The notes below the pieces were generated by a model that was not told the origin of the DNA, ran no database searches, and saw only the letters and a list, made by a program, of their open reading frames with translations. The position numbers were made by a program, and so were the translations under genes. Source: JAWOGN01 sp046496815 (GTDB taxonomy: Bacteria > Desulfobacterota > DSM-4660 > Desulfatiglandales > Desulfatiglandaceae). From it: a DNA stretch of 23,382 bases. The stretch covers positions 1 to 23,382 of the forward strand of contig JAWOGN010000295.1 of NCBI GenBank assembly GCA_046496815.1. The letters are read 5' to 3'. How positions within the stretch are numbered: the first letter of the stretch is position 1; the number at the start of each line of letters is the position of its first letter. This document shows, piece after piece, positions 8,069 to 14,850 of this stretch.

Positions 8069-8941
8069 ATGGACACACAAACTTTAGGCAAGGAAGATCA
8101 TGCATCTCAGGACCCTGAGAGGGCACTCAAGGAGATCAGGGACAGCGCCGTGATGTTGCGTTTTGCCAGCGAGTACCTATGTGAAGATTTTTTTCTCAAG
8201 AAAATCGGGGCGAGCATAAAGAAAAACATCAAGGTTGTCGAAAGTCACATAACCTACCTTAAAAGACAGTTCGTGGGCAAACCCGCCTCGGAAATAGATT
8301 TGCGTGAACCCGTGAAACGGGTGGTGGAATTTGCTGAACACTTGGAAGCAGCGGAAGATAAAATCATGCGCAAATGCAGAGACGGTGACCTGGGAGAGGA
8401 ACTTGACGAGAGAGTCACATTGCTGGCGGGTGAAATTGAGGAACTCAAAGATAGGATCGAGGGGAAATCGGTATCGTATACAAAGACGGATTCCGTGATG
8501 GGCTTTCTTTCTCGGTTTAAGTTTATTGTTCGTTCACTTGTCGCGACTTCCAAGTTTACGCTCCGAATATCTGCTTTGTTCGTCATTGTCTGCCTGCTGT
8601 TGTTCTTGTATCTATTCATCACCATGGAGACCGAAAGCGGGCCGATGAAAGCGGTTGAGGAGGTTAGGGCAAGAATTCTATCCAGTCAGGAGGCTTTGGT
8701 TCGAATAAATGCAGAGCTTTCACCCCTTCAGAAAAAAGTTGATGGTTTTCAAAAAAATGATCTGACTCGGCAAGAAGAAATAAAGCTTTTGGAATTGAAT
8801 CTGAATTTATACAAGCTTAACGAGAAAAAACAAAAAGCCTTAATCGACGTGAAGATGGCGGAGAAGGAATTAGAAAAAGAGCTTAAAGAGTTGAAGGCGG
8901 TTCGGCAAAAATCTTTTTTGGAGAGGCTGTTTAAACAATAG
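8069..8941 (+). CDS. Unrecognised single-pass membrane protein with flanking coiled coils
   Basis: I do not recognise a family. The 290-residue protein is highly charged and helical. A first helical or coiled-coil region spans about residues 75-135, one hydrophobic segment lies at about 167-186 (ISALFVIVCLLLFLYLFI), and a long C-terminal coiled coil at about 195-280 is rich in Leu, Lys and Glu. There is no N-terminal signal peptide, and Arg/Lys residues just before the membrane segment suggest the N-terminal half is cytoplasmic. The ribosome site is weak (AGGA twelve bases upstream), so the start is uncertain. It stands alone, 153 bases after the formate dehydrogenase partner and convergent with the PP-loop gene. 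Membrane scaffolding or tethering is a guess. Confidence 0.75.
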   Translation: MDTQTLGKEDHASQDPERALKEIRDSAVMLRFASEYLCEDFFLKKIGASIKKNIKVVESHITYLKRQFVGKPASEIDLREPVKRVVEFAEHLEAAEDKIMRKCRDGDLGEELDERVTLLAGEIEELKDRIEGKSVSYTKTDSVMGFLSRFKFIVRSLVATSKFTLRISALFVIVCLLLFLYLFITMETESGPMKAVEEVRARILSSQEALVRINAELSPLQKKVDGFQKNDLTRQEEIKLLELNLNLYKLNEKKQKALIDVKMAEKELEKELKELKAVRQKSFLERLFKQ

Positions 8942-9013
8942 CCGGATGTGCGGTTGGGCTTCGGCGCATATTGCTTAGATGTTTCCATCCAATCCCGGGA
9001 GAATGCAAAACGT

Positions 9014-9985
9014 TTAGATCATATACCGCTTGAATTCCGCTTTATCATGCACCGGGGTCACCAAGATTTCATCATCCGATTCTCTTGTTACCCTCACGGC
9101 AACCGATTCATTATTTCCCACATCGCTGTACGCAACGGTAATGGCCGCCGCAAGCTTCAACGCTGTATTTGAAGGCATTCCTGAGACCAGCACAGTGGGA
9201 CCGGGCACGGAAATCGATGACAGGAGCAAGTCGTTTTTCCGGGATAGGGCACGGATCTCTTCATTTTCGGTTTTGTTTCTGCCCACGATGAGCTTTGCGT
9301 GGGGTGCAATCCTGAAGTGCCTGCCCAATTTCAGAAGCGCAATGTCTTTTCTGTCCGGATCATGTTGTTCCGAAAGCAAATCCTTGAGCCGCCTCGAAAA
9401 AACCTTTTCAGTGAGCAGACAGCCTCCTGCCGGGGAAGGATAGCCTTTTATGTTGAATTTTCGTGCAAGTTCCATCTGCGGCTTCCTGGTACGACCTTGA
9501 AAATCCATCAACAATTCCCTTTTGACCCATCCTTTCTCTTCGGGTATCGTCGGCGGAAGATGCTTGGCCGACAGGGGTCTTAGCAGGAGGCCACCCAGAT
9601 CACTTTCAGAAGCGACCCGTGCCAGCGACTGCTTGTTTTGGGACATGGGTCTTTGGCCGAGAACCTCCCCTGATATGACGAAATGTGAATTTTCCCGCTG
9701 AAGCATCTCCCCGGCAATCCTGAACATGAGCGCGTGACAATCAATGCATGGATTCATATTGCCGCCGTAGCCGTGTTTCGGCCTTTTGACCACTTCCAAA
9801 TGGCGATGGGTGATATCGATGATTTTCAAGGGGAGATCCATCGAGCGAGCGGAGGTTTCGGCCCGCTTCGATGAAAAAAAGGGAGTCTCAAAAAAAAGGG
9901 CCAGGACGTCGATGCCCTGAACCCTGATTAACTGCGTGGCCAGCATGCTGTCAAGGCCCCCTGAAAAAACACTAAGGGCTTTCAT
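9014..9985 (-). CDS. PP-loop ATPase (thiolase-like) fused to a C-terminal NFACT-R/DUF814-like RNA-binding domain
   Basis: A 323-residue protein. Residues 1-200 form an adenine-nucleotide alpha-hydrolase fold with the PP-loop SGGLDS at 8-13, which adenylates its target. NPCIDCH at 79-84 (Cys80, Cys83) and GGCLLT at 187-192 (Cys189) resemble cysteines of tRNA-thiolating enzymes of the ThiI/MnmA/TtuA groups; three cysteines could hold an Fe-S cluster, as in TtuA. Residues from about 220 (HFRIAPHAKLIVGRN) look like the NFACT-R/DUF814 RNA-binding domain. Together this suggests sulfur or related modification of tRNA. It is often annotated as a tRNA thiouridine or methyltransferase homologue, but the nucleoside is unknown. 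It starts 18 bases after the dnaJ-like gene stop and is probably cotranscribed with it. Confidence 0.85.
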   Translation of the reverse strand: MKALSVFSGGLDSMLATQLIRVQGIDVLALFFETPFFSSKRAETSARSMDLPLKIIDITHRHLEVVKRPKHGYGGNMNPCIDCHALMFRIAGEMLQRENSHFVISGEVLGQRPMSQNKQSLARVASESDLGGLLLRPLSAKHLPPTIPEEKGWVKRELLMDFQGRTRKPQMELARKFNIKGYPSPAGGCLLTEKVFSRRLKDLLSEQHDPDRKDIALLKLGRHFRIAPHAKLIVGRNKTENEEIRALSRKNDLLLSSISVPGPTVLVSGMPSNTALKLAAAITVAYSDVGNNESVAVRVTRESDDEILVTPVHDKAEFKRYMI

Positions 9986-10003
9986 CGAGAATTCGGTCTC
10001 CCA

Positions 10004-10960
10004 TCAGAATCCTGATTCCGCAAGTTTTTTTATTAAGGTTTTCTGCTTTTCAGTGAGTTTTTTGGGTACGTCAATGCCGATTTCTGCGTATGCATCTCCG
10101 CGGCCCCCCCCCTTCATGTGCGGAAGGCCGTAGCCTTTCAGTCTGAACTTGGCGTTGTTTTGGGTCCCCGGCGGAATTCTTAACTTGAGACGCTTTTGGT
10201 CGATGGTCGGGACCTGGATCTCGGTGCCCAATGCAGCCTCTGAAAACTTGATTTGCTGCTTGAGATAAAGGTCGTCATCAACCCGTTTGAACAGCGGATG
10301 ATTGCGCACACGAATCTGGATGTATAAATCCCCGTTGGGACCGCCGTTGGCGCCCACTTCCCCTTTTCCGCGAAGCCTCAGTTTTTGACCATCTGATATT
10401 CCGGCAGGGACCTTTACGGACACTTGCTCCTGGCGGCCATCCACTTGGTAGGATATGATTTTGTTGGAGTTTTCGGATAGTTCTTCTAAGTCCAGCGACA
10501 GTTGGTAAACCAGATCCTGACCTTTTGTCCCCTGCCGATGACCATGAAACCCACCGGCGGATGCGCCGAAAGGGGCACCGCCGGTGCGAAAGTTGTATTT
10601 ACCGCGGCCTCCCATACCGCCGAATATGTGACCGAAGGTATCCTGGCTTTGTTCACCCCTCCCCCCTAAACCGAATTCCCTGAAAATCGTGCCGAAATCA
10701 AAGCTGCGAAAGATGTCGTCTTGCGTGAATCTTCTTTGAAAGCCATCTGCGCCGAACATGTCATATTGCTTCTTCTTTTCCGGGTCACTGAGGACGGCGT
10801 AAGCTTCACTTAGTTCCTTAAATTTGGACTCAGCCCCCTTATCGCCCTTGTTGTGGTCCGGATGATACTTCAAGGCCAGCTTTCGATATGCCTTTTTCAC
10901 CGCTTCCTTCGAGGCTGATTTGGAGACACCCAGGATTTTATAGTAGTCTTTTCCGGACAT
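10004..10960 (-). CDS. DnaJ-class molecular chaperone (CbpA-like, no zinc finger)
   Basis: J-protein co-chaperone that stimulates DnaK ATPase and delivers unfolded clients. In 318 residues the J domain occupies about 1-70, starting MSGKDYYKILGV and containing the essential HPD tripeptide at 33-35. A Gly/Phe-rich linker with many FG, GG and FR pairs covers about 75-145. The two-part DnaJ C-terminal substrate domain follows (LRLRGKGEVG, LKLRIPPGTQ, FRLKGYGLPH). The four CxxCxGxG zinc repeats of classical DnaJ are absent, so it is the type II/CbpA form. I chose the ATG at 10960 because it gives the normal J-domain N-terminus and because the longer frame would begin (TTG at 11005) inside the proposed -10 box. 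Confidence 0.93.
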   Translation of the reverse strand: MSGKDYYKILGVSKSASKEAVKKAYRKLALKYHPDHNKGDKGAESKFKELSEAYAVLSDPEKKKQYDMFGADGFQRRFTQDDIFRSFDFGTIFREFGLGGRGEQSQDTFGHIFGGMGGRGKYNFRTGGAPFGASAGGFHGHRQGTKGQDLVYQLSLDLEELSENSNKIISYQVDGRQEQVSVKVPAGISDGQKLRLRGKGEVGANGGPNGDLYIQIRVRNHPLFKRVDDDLYLKQQIKFSEAALGTEIQVPTIDQKRLKLRIPPGTQNNAKFRLKGYGLPHMKGGGRGDAYAEIGIDVPKKLTEKQKTLIKKLAESGF

Positions 10961-11004
10961 GGAGTGGTCTAAAGATAACCCGGTTAGTTTTGTTATATAT
11001 TGCA

Positions 11005-11032
11005 ACCATAATCAGTATCATTGTATAGTCAA
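11005..11032 (-). promoter_or_regulatory. Candidate promoter for the dnaJ-like/PP-loop operon
   Basis: On the minus strand, TTGACT (11032-11027, five of six) and TATGGT (11010-11005, four of six) are 16 bases apart. Transcription would begin near 10998 and leave a short leader of about 38 bases before the ATG at 10960. No CIRCE-type heat-shock inverted repeat is visible around it. Confidence 0.4.
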
Positions 11033-11165
11033 GACTCCGTCCGACAATTAAAAAAGATCGCTTTAACCCTCAACGCCGCAGGGATGGGTTGTCTTGAGGG
11101 GCACGCATCAACCCGATAAAGCATTTTTCCCTCGCTAACAGACGGTTTCTTCTCAAAATATTCCC

Positions 11166-11195
11166 TTGACAGCGTAGCTACATTGAAGCTATCTT
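11166..11195 (+). promoter_or_regulatory. Candidate promoter for the OYE-Hdr operon
   Basis: A perfect TTGACA (11166-11171) is followed 18 bases later by TATCTT (11190-11195, four of six). It lies 63 bases before the first gene. A tandem 11-base repeat overlaps the spacer and -10 box, so binding of a regulator there would be expected to affect transcription. The -10 is weak, which would fit an activated or tightly controlled promoter. Confidence 0.45.
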
Positions 11196-11204
11196 GAAGC
11201 TATC
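11183..11204 (+). repeat. Exact tandem 11-base repeat at the OYE-Hdr promoter, operator candidate
   Basis: TTGAAGCTATC occurs twice in direct succession (11183-11193 and 11194-11204). A related TAGCTACA lies just upstream (from about 11175), and GATAG further downstream (11219-11223) is complementary to CTATC. The eleven-base period, close to one helical turn, would place two protein contacts on the same DNA face. Confidence 0.55.
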
Positions 11205-11258
11205 CTGGGTTTTGTTCGATAGCGTGATATTGGTGCTAATTTCAGAGGAGGGCTGTAG

Positions 11259-13250
11259 ATGGCTAAACAATTATTCGAGTGGGATTATTCGTCTTATCCG
11301 GGGGCAAAAAGTTACCCCCACCTTTTCAAGCCGATTCAGATAGGGAACCTGACCATTCCGAACCGAATCAAATATGCGGCCACGGAGGACAACTTAAACG
11401 ACCACAACGGCTTCGTAACGGACGCGGATGTGGCCTACCTAAAGCGGCGGGCTGAGGGGGTGGTCGGAGGGATGTGCTTCATGCAGGGCGTGTACATGGA
11501 TGAGGCCCGGAAGGGGCAAGGCTACGTGGGACAGGCGGCCTGCTGGAACGACAAGTTTATCCCCGGTCTGAAGCGATTGGCAGATGCAATACATGAAGAA
11601 AAAGCCATTGCCGGTTTCCAACTGATGGACTGTGGTAGAGTCGGTGCGGTGGAAGTTGACGCCGGCCACGGCCCGTCAACCGTCCCTCAGCGCCTTAGAA
11701 TCTTTAAGCCCATGTACGAAATGACCCACGCTGAAGTCAAAGAAATGATCCAACAACATGTGGATGCGGCAAAAAGGGGGATTGAAGCGGGCTTCGATAT
11801 CATTGAGATATCAGGTATTGTCGGATATCTCATTTCCAATTTCTTGTCGAGCTACACGAATCGCCGGACGGATGAATATGGCGGGGACGTGAGAGGCCGG
11901 TCACAGTCTATGATAGAGATCATCCAAGGTGTCAAGGAGGTGTGTGGTCCGGATATTCCATTGGGGATCCGACTGTGTTCCGAAGAGTTGTTGGACGATG
12001 TTCGGGGAAATACGCCTGACGAGTCCATGATCACCTATCAGCTGGCTGAGGAGGCGGGAGCGGATTATATCAGCTGCACGCTGGGGTGGCAGGAGTCCAT
12101 TTATCCCGTGATCAGTCGGGACATTCCTCAAGGGAATTGGCTCCATTTGGCGAAACGTGCCAAAGCGCATGTAAAAATACCGATACAGATGGCTTACAGG
12201 TTGTTTACGCCGGACAAACCCAACAAGGCCATTGGTGAAGGGGAGCTGGATATTTGGGAAATGTGCCGTTCCATGATCGCGGATCCCCTGATGCCGAAGA
12301 AAGTATTAGAAGGTCGGGAAGATGAAATAAGACACTGTGTGGCATGTAATCTTTGTCTTGCCAGGCTTTTCCGTGACGCACCCATGACCTGCTACATTAA
12401 CCCTCTCTGTGCGCATGAGCACGACGAAAAATTTTACCCGAGTCCCGTAGAAGCGGATGAGCAAAAAGAAGTTATGATCGTGGGCGCCGGGCCTGCCGGG
12501 TTGGAGTGTGCCTATGTGGCCGCCCAAAGGGGTCACGACGTGCACGTCTATGACAAGCGGCAGGAGCCGGGAGGCACCCTTCTCGAGGCAAGCCGCGCGC
12601 CTTACGGCGATGAAGAACTCATGACCTGTATCCATTATCAAAAGACCCTGTGCGAGAAGGCAGGTGTCGAGTTCCATTTGGGTACGGAGGTGACGGATTC
12701 GCTTGTTCAAGAGGAGATGCCCGACACCGTGGTTCTGGCGACCGGTCCCGTTTATTCAAAGATACAGGGTCTCGGTGCGGATCGGAACAATGTCGTGAAC
12801 GTTCTGGATGTCATGGGGGGTAAGGTGGAGGTCGGTGACAAAGTGGTCGTTTGGGGAAACCGAAAGCCAGGCATCGGCGTCGCACTTCACCTGGCCAAAC
12901 AAGGTAAAAAGGTAACCATCGTCGGAAAAGAGAAGAGTGCCGGATTCGACATCAACCCATCCTTTAAATGGCGATACATGATATATCTTCGGCAAAACGG
13001 TGTCATGGCATACAATGACTGCGATATCGAAGAAATCAGTGAAGGCGAAATCATGGTTCGTACCTACGACGGGTATCGCTTTCCGGTCGAATGCGATACG
13101 GTCGTTGTATCGGAGAGAGAAGCAAATGCGAGTCTCAAGAACGTGGTTCAGGGAGAGGGTATAGAAGTATTCGTCATCGGAGACGCGTTGTTACCCCGGA
13201 ATCTATCCAGTGCGGTGCATGACGGCTACCGGATCGGTTTAAGGATCTAA
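11259..13250 (+). CDS. Old-yellow-enzyme family Fe-S flavoprotein, 2,4-dienoyl-CoA reductase-like
   Basis: A 663-residue FMN/[4Fe-4S]/FAD flavoprotein of the FadH/TMADH group, which also contains 2-naphthoyl-CoA reductases. The TIM barrel spans about 18-350, with SYPHLFKPIQIGNLTIPNRI at its start and NRRTDEYGGD at 201-210. Cluster ligands are Cys360, 363, 366 and 378; the FAD loop is VGAGPAGLE at 408-416. Compared with E. coli FadH as I remember it, the catalytic Tyr of GYLI is kept (Tyr190), but the catalytic His in GWHEAR is Gln (Gln278, GWQESI). The usual OYE HGAHGYL is SGIVGYL, like the acyl-CoA-type FadH site. The second Rossmann loop reads WGNRKPGIG (532-540) with Arg where glycine is expected. 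AGGAGG seven bases before the ATG makes the start firm. First gene of a long operon with Hdr-type genes. Substrate unknown; an enoyl-, dienoyl- or aryl-CoA is inferred. Confidence 0.88.
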   Translation: MAKQLFEWDYSSYPGAKSYPHLFKPIQIGNLTIPNRIKYAATEDNLNDHNGFVTDADVAYLKRRAEGVVGGMCFMQGVYMDEARKGQGYVGQAACWNDKFIPGLKRLADAIHEEKAIAGFQLMDCGRVGAVEVDAGHGPSTVPQRLRIFKPMYEMTHAEVKEMIQQHVDAAKRGIEAGFDIIEISGIVGYLISNFLSSYTNRRTDEYGGDVRGRSQSMIEIIQGVKEVCGPDIPLGIRLCSEELLDDVRGNTPDESMITYQLAEEAGADYISCTLGWQESIYPVISRDIPQGNWLHLAKRAKAHVKIPIQMAYRLFTPDKPNKAIGEGELDIWEMCRSMIADPLMPKKVLEGREDEIRHCVACNLCLARLFRDAPMTCYINPLCAHEHDEKFYPSPVEADEQKEVMIVGAGPAGLECAYVAAQRGHDVHVYDKRQEPGGTLLEASRAPYGDEELMTCIHYQKTLCEKAGVEFHLGTEVTDSLVQEEMPDTVVLATGPVYSKIQGLGADRNNVVNVLDVMGGKVEVGDKVVVWGNRKPGIGVALHLAKQGKKVTIVGKEKSAGFDINPSFKWRYMIYLRQNGVMAYNDCDIEEISEGEIMVRTYDGYRFPVECDTVVVSEREANASLKNVVQGEGIEVFVIGDALLPRNLSSAVHDGYRIGLRI

Positions 13251-13264
13251 AAAGGAGGTTGAAA

Positions 13265-13792
13265 ATGCCAGTGAATGCAGAGAAAGAAATTGCCAAATTG
13301 TGGAGGAATGTCCACAGTGCGCAGGCCGAGAATTGTAAAACTTACTACCGGTGGCGAGAGGTGGCCCTTGAGTTGGCAGGCCCTGACGTGAAGCCCCTGG
13401 ATGTCGGCTTGAAAGCCGCTGAAATGATGGGCAAAGACATCGGAAAGGACTTTCTTCCCCGCACGAATTGGTTGAAGGGCGAGGAAGGTTTCATGATGAA
13501 CCTGGGAAAGGCCTTGGCAGGTCTCTGGATTACGGAGGGGGGGCTTGCAACAGCGGAAAAAGGGGATGCTCCGGGGGAGATCTTCATCAAATGTACGCGG
13601 GATCCGTGGCCGACGGTGGCCAAGCAGTATGGCGTGCCCATGGAAGAGGTGGCGCAGGCACGGGAGAGGCTCTTTCAGACGATACTTGAAGATGTGAGCG
13701 TTTTCATGAATATCCCGGTAAAGATTGAGATGCTGAAAGCAATCCCCAGAGGGGAAGGGATGTATCTGTTTAGGCTCTATAAAGAAAACTGA
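13265..13792 (+). CDS. Unrecognised 175-aa protein of the OYE-Hdr operon
   Basis: I do not recognise a family with confidence. The 175-residue soluble protein is acidic to neutral, with no membrane segment or signal. Visible features are NAEKEIAKLWRNVHSAQAENC at the N-terminus, ALAGLWITEGG near the middle, KCTRDPWP followed by YGVPMEE, and a C-terminal RGEGMYLFRLYKE. The Cys-x4-Pro-Trp segment and the closing pattern faintly recall the L-2-amino-thiazoline-4-carboxylate hydrolase-like/V4R-type small domains, but this is only a visual impression. The ATG at 13265 has AAGGAGG six bases upstream. It starts 14 bases after the OYE gene, so it is surely cotranscribed and may be a subunit, maturation factor or acyl-CoA binding protein of that enzyme. 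Confidence 0.8.
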   Translation: MPVNAEKEIAKLWRNVHSAQAENCKTYYRWREVALELAGPDVKPLDVGLKAAEMMGKDIGKDFLPRTNWLKGEEGFMMNLGKALAGLWITEGGLATAEKGDAPGEIFIKCTRDPWPTVAKQYGVPMEEVAQARERLFQTILEDVSVFMNIPVKIEMLKAIPRGEGMYLFRLYKEN

Positions 13793-13810
13793 AGAAAAGG
13801 GAGTTAAGAA

Positions 13811-14017
13811 ATGGCAGCTCAGATAGATCCAGAAAAATGCACCATGTGTGGAGGGAATGTCCAGCCCTTGTGTGTGGAGGTGTGCCCGGATTCGGCAATC
13901 CGTGTCCAGGACAATAGAGTCGTGGTTACGGAGTTCATCTGCGAAGACTGCAACGAGTGTGGTTGCGTGTGTCCGGACCACGCGATTACCGTACCGCTCG
14001 AGAAAGTAACCTTTTAG
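13811..14017 (+). CDS. 2x[4Fe-4S] ferredoxin-like protein with an expanded first motif
   Basis: A 68-residue iron-sulfur protein. The first motif, Cys10-13-21-25, has seven residues between its second and third cysteines (CxxC-x7-CxxxCP) where two are usual. The second, Cys44-47-50-54, is regular, with an additional Cys52. Expanded loops of this type occur in Allochromatium-type ferredoxins (there in the second motif) and in delta-type subunits, and usually shift cluster potentials. AAGGGAG lies seven bases before the ATG. It sits 18 bases after the 175-aa orphan and probably carries electrons between the OYE-type reductase and the Hdr-like proteins encoded downstream. Confidence 0.9.
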   Translation: MAAQIDPEKCTMCGGNVQPLCVEVCPDSAIRVQDNRVVVTEFICEDCNECGCVCPDHAITVPLEKVTF

Positions 14018-14112
14018 CACTGTGGGAATTGAGGAACGATCGGGCCGGGGGAATTAAAGATTTCTCAGGTCCTGAAAGCATGGATTTCCGAAATCCCAGT
14101 GAGGAGATGAAA

Positions 14113-14547
14113 ATGAAAGTCAACAAGGTGGACCATATATGCATTGCTGTAAAAGATCTGGCGGAGGCCAGGAAGGTCTGGGAGCCCTTGCTGGGAAAAA
14201 CAGGCCCCGATGACGCTTACATCGACGAGCCTGAAAAGATCAATGTGGCCAGATACTGGGTTGGGGAAGTGGGATTCGAGCTCATGGAGTCCACCGCGCC
14301 CGACGGAGATGTCGCGAAATTCATAGCGCGAAACGGTGAGGGTGTCATGCTCATCAGCTTTAATGTAGACAACACCCGGGAGGCTGTTGAGGAACTGAAA
14401 GTCAAAGGTTACCCGTTCATACCGGATGCAAGGGGGGAGGTCGCAAGGCCTTTTCGTGACTGCGAGTTCGCCTTTGTGCATCCTAAAAAGCTCAATGGCG
14501 TACTCACCGAACTGATCGACTACACGTGGGAAGAGCTTGAGAAATAA
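14113..14547 (+). CDS. VOC-superfamily protein, methylmalonyl-CoA epimerase-like but with altered metal ligands
   Basis: A 144-residue vicinal-oxygen-chelate protein with two beta-alpha-beta-beta-beta repeats. The start VDHICIAVKDLAEARKVWEP and the later SFNVDNTREAVEELKVKGYPFI are typical of methylmalonyl-CoA epimerase relatives. His8 and the C-terminal Glu of GVLTELID are present. The segment usually reading GEGVHHIAF is GEGVMLISF, and the usual QLLEP Gln is Glu (FELMES), so ligands of the epimerase metal site are missing. True epimerase activity is therefore doubtful; another CoA-linked isomerase, lyase or binding role is possible. I chose the ATG at 14113 because GAGGAG lies six bases upstream; longer in-frame starts overlap the preceding ferredoxin. 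It overlaps the next ferredoxin by 11 bases. Confidence 0.85.
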   Translation: MKVNKVDHICIAVKDLAEARKVWEPLLGKTGPDDAYIDEPEKINVARYWVGEVGFELMESTAPDGDVAKFIARNGEGVMLISFNVDNTREAVEELKVKGYPFIPDARGEVARPFRDCEFAFVHPKKLNGVLTELIDYTWEELEK

Positions 14548-14740
14548 GACGTTTGAGATTTATCTCGTCCACGTGGATCAGGAAAAATGCGACGGCTGTG
14601 AGGAGTGTGTGAAGATGTGTCCGGTGGATGTTTTTGATTTCGCCCTCAAAGCATTGCCGGTTCGTCCGCAAAATTGCCTGGGTTGCGGCACGTGTGTCGC
14701 GCTTTGCAAGTCGAACGCTGTGATCATCACGGAAATATGA
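14537..14740 (+). CDS. Small 2x[4Fe-4S] ferredoxin
   Basis: A 67-residue ferredoxin with CDGCEECVKMCP (Cys18-21-24-28) and CLGCGTCVALCK (Cys47-50-53-57); Lys follows the last cysteine, where proline is usual. The start is uncertain. The TTG at 14537 overlaps the VOC gene end by 11 bases and has a GGAAG-like sequence close upstream; the first later candidate (GTG near 14573) would cut the protein to just ahead of the first cysteine motif. It is the second ferredoxin of this operon and lies directly before the HdrA-like genes, which fits a shuttle between Hdr-type flavoproteins and the reductase or the cellular ferredoxin pool. Confidence 0.85.
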   Translation: MRNKTFEIYLVHVDQEKCDGCEECVKMCPVDVFDFALKALPVRPQNCLGCGTCVALCKSNAVIITEI

Positions 14741-14850
14741 TTTTAAGTGCGGAAGTGGACATGGAGCGGCGGATTGTTCGAATCCGACGGTGAACAGACC
14801 GCTCGCTGTCTCCGACTTTCGCATTTTTGCGTGTGGGCTGAGGTATGGCG

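Noticed and set aside
13247..14020. 257-codon minus-strand open frame
   Set aside because: It covers two plus-strand genes with good ribosome sites (the orphan and the ferredoxin); the antisense sequence shows no domain.
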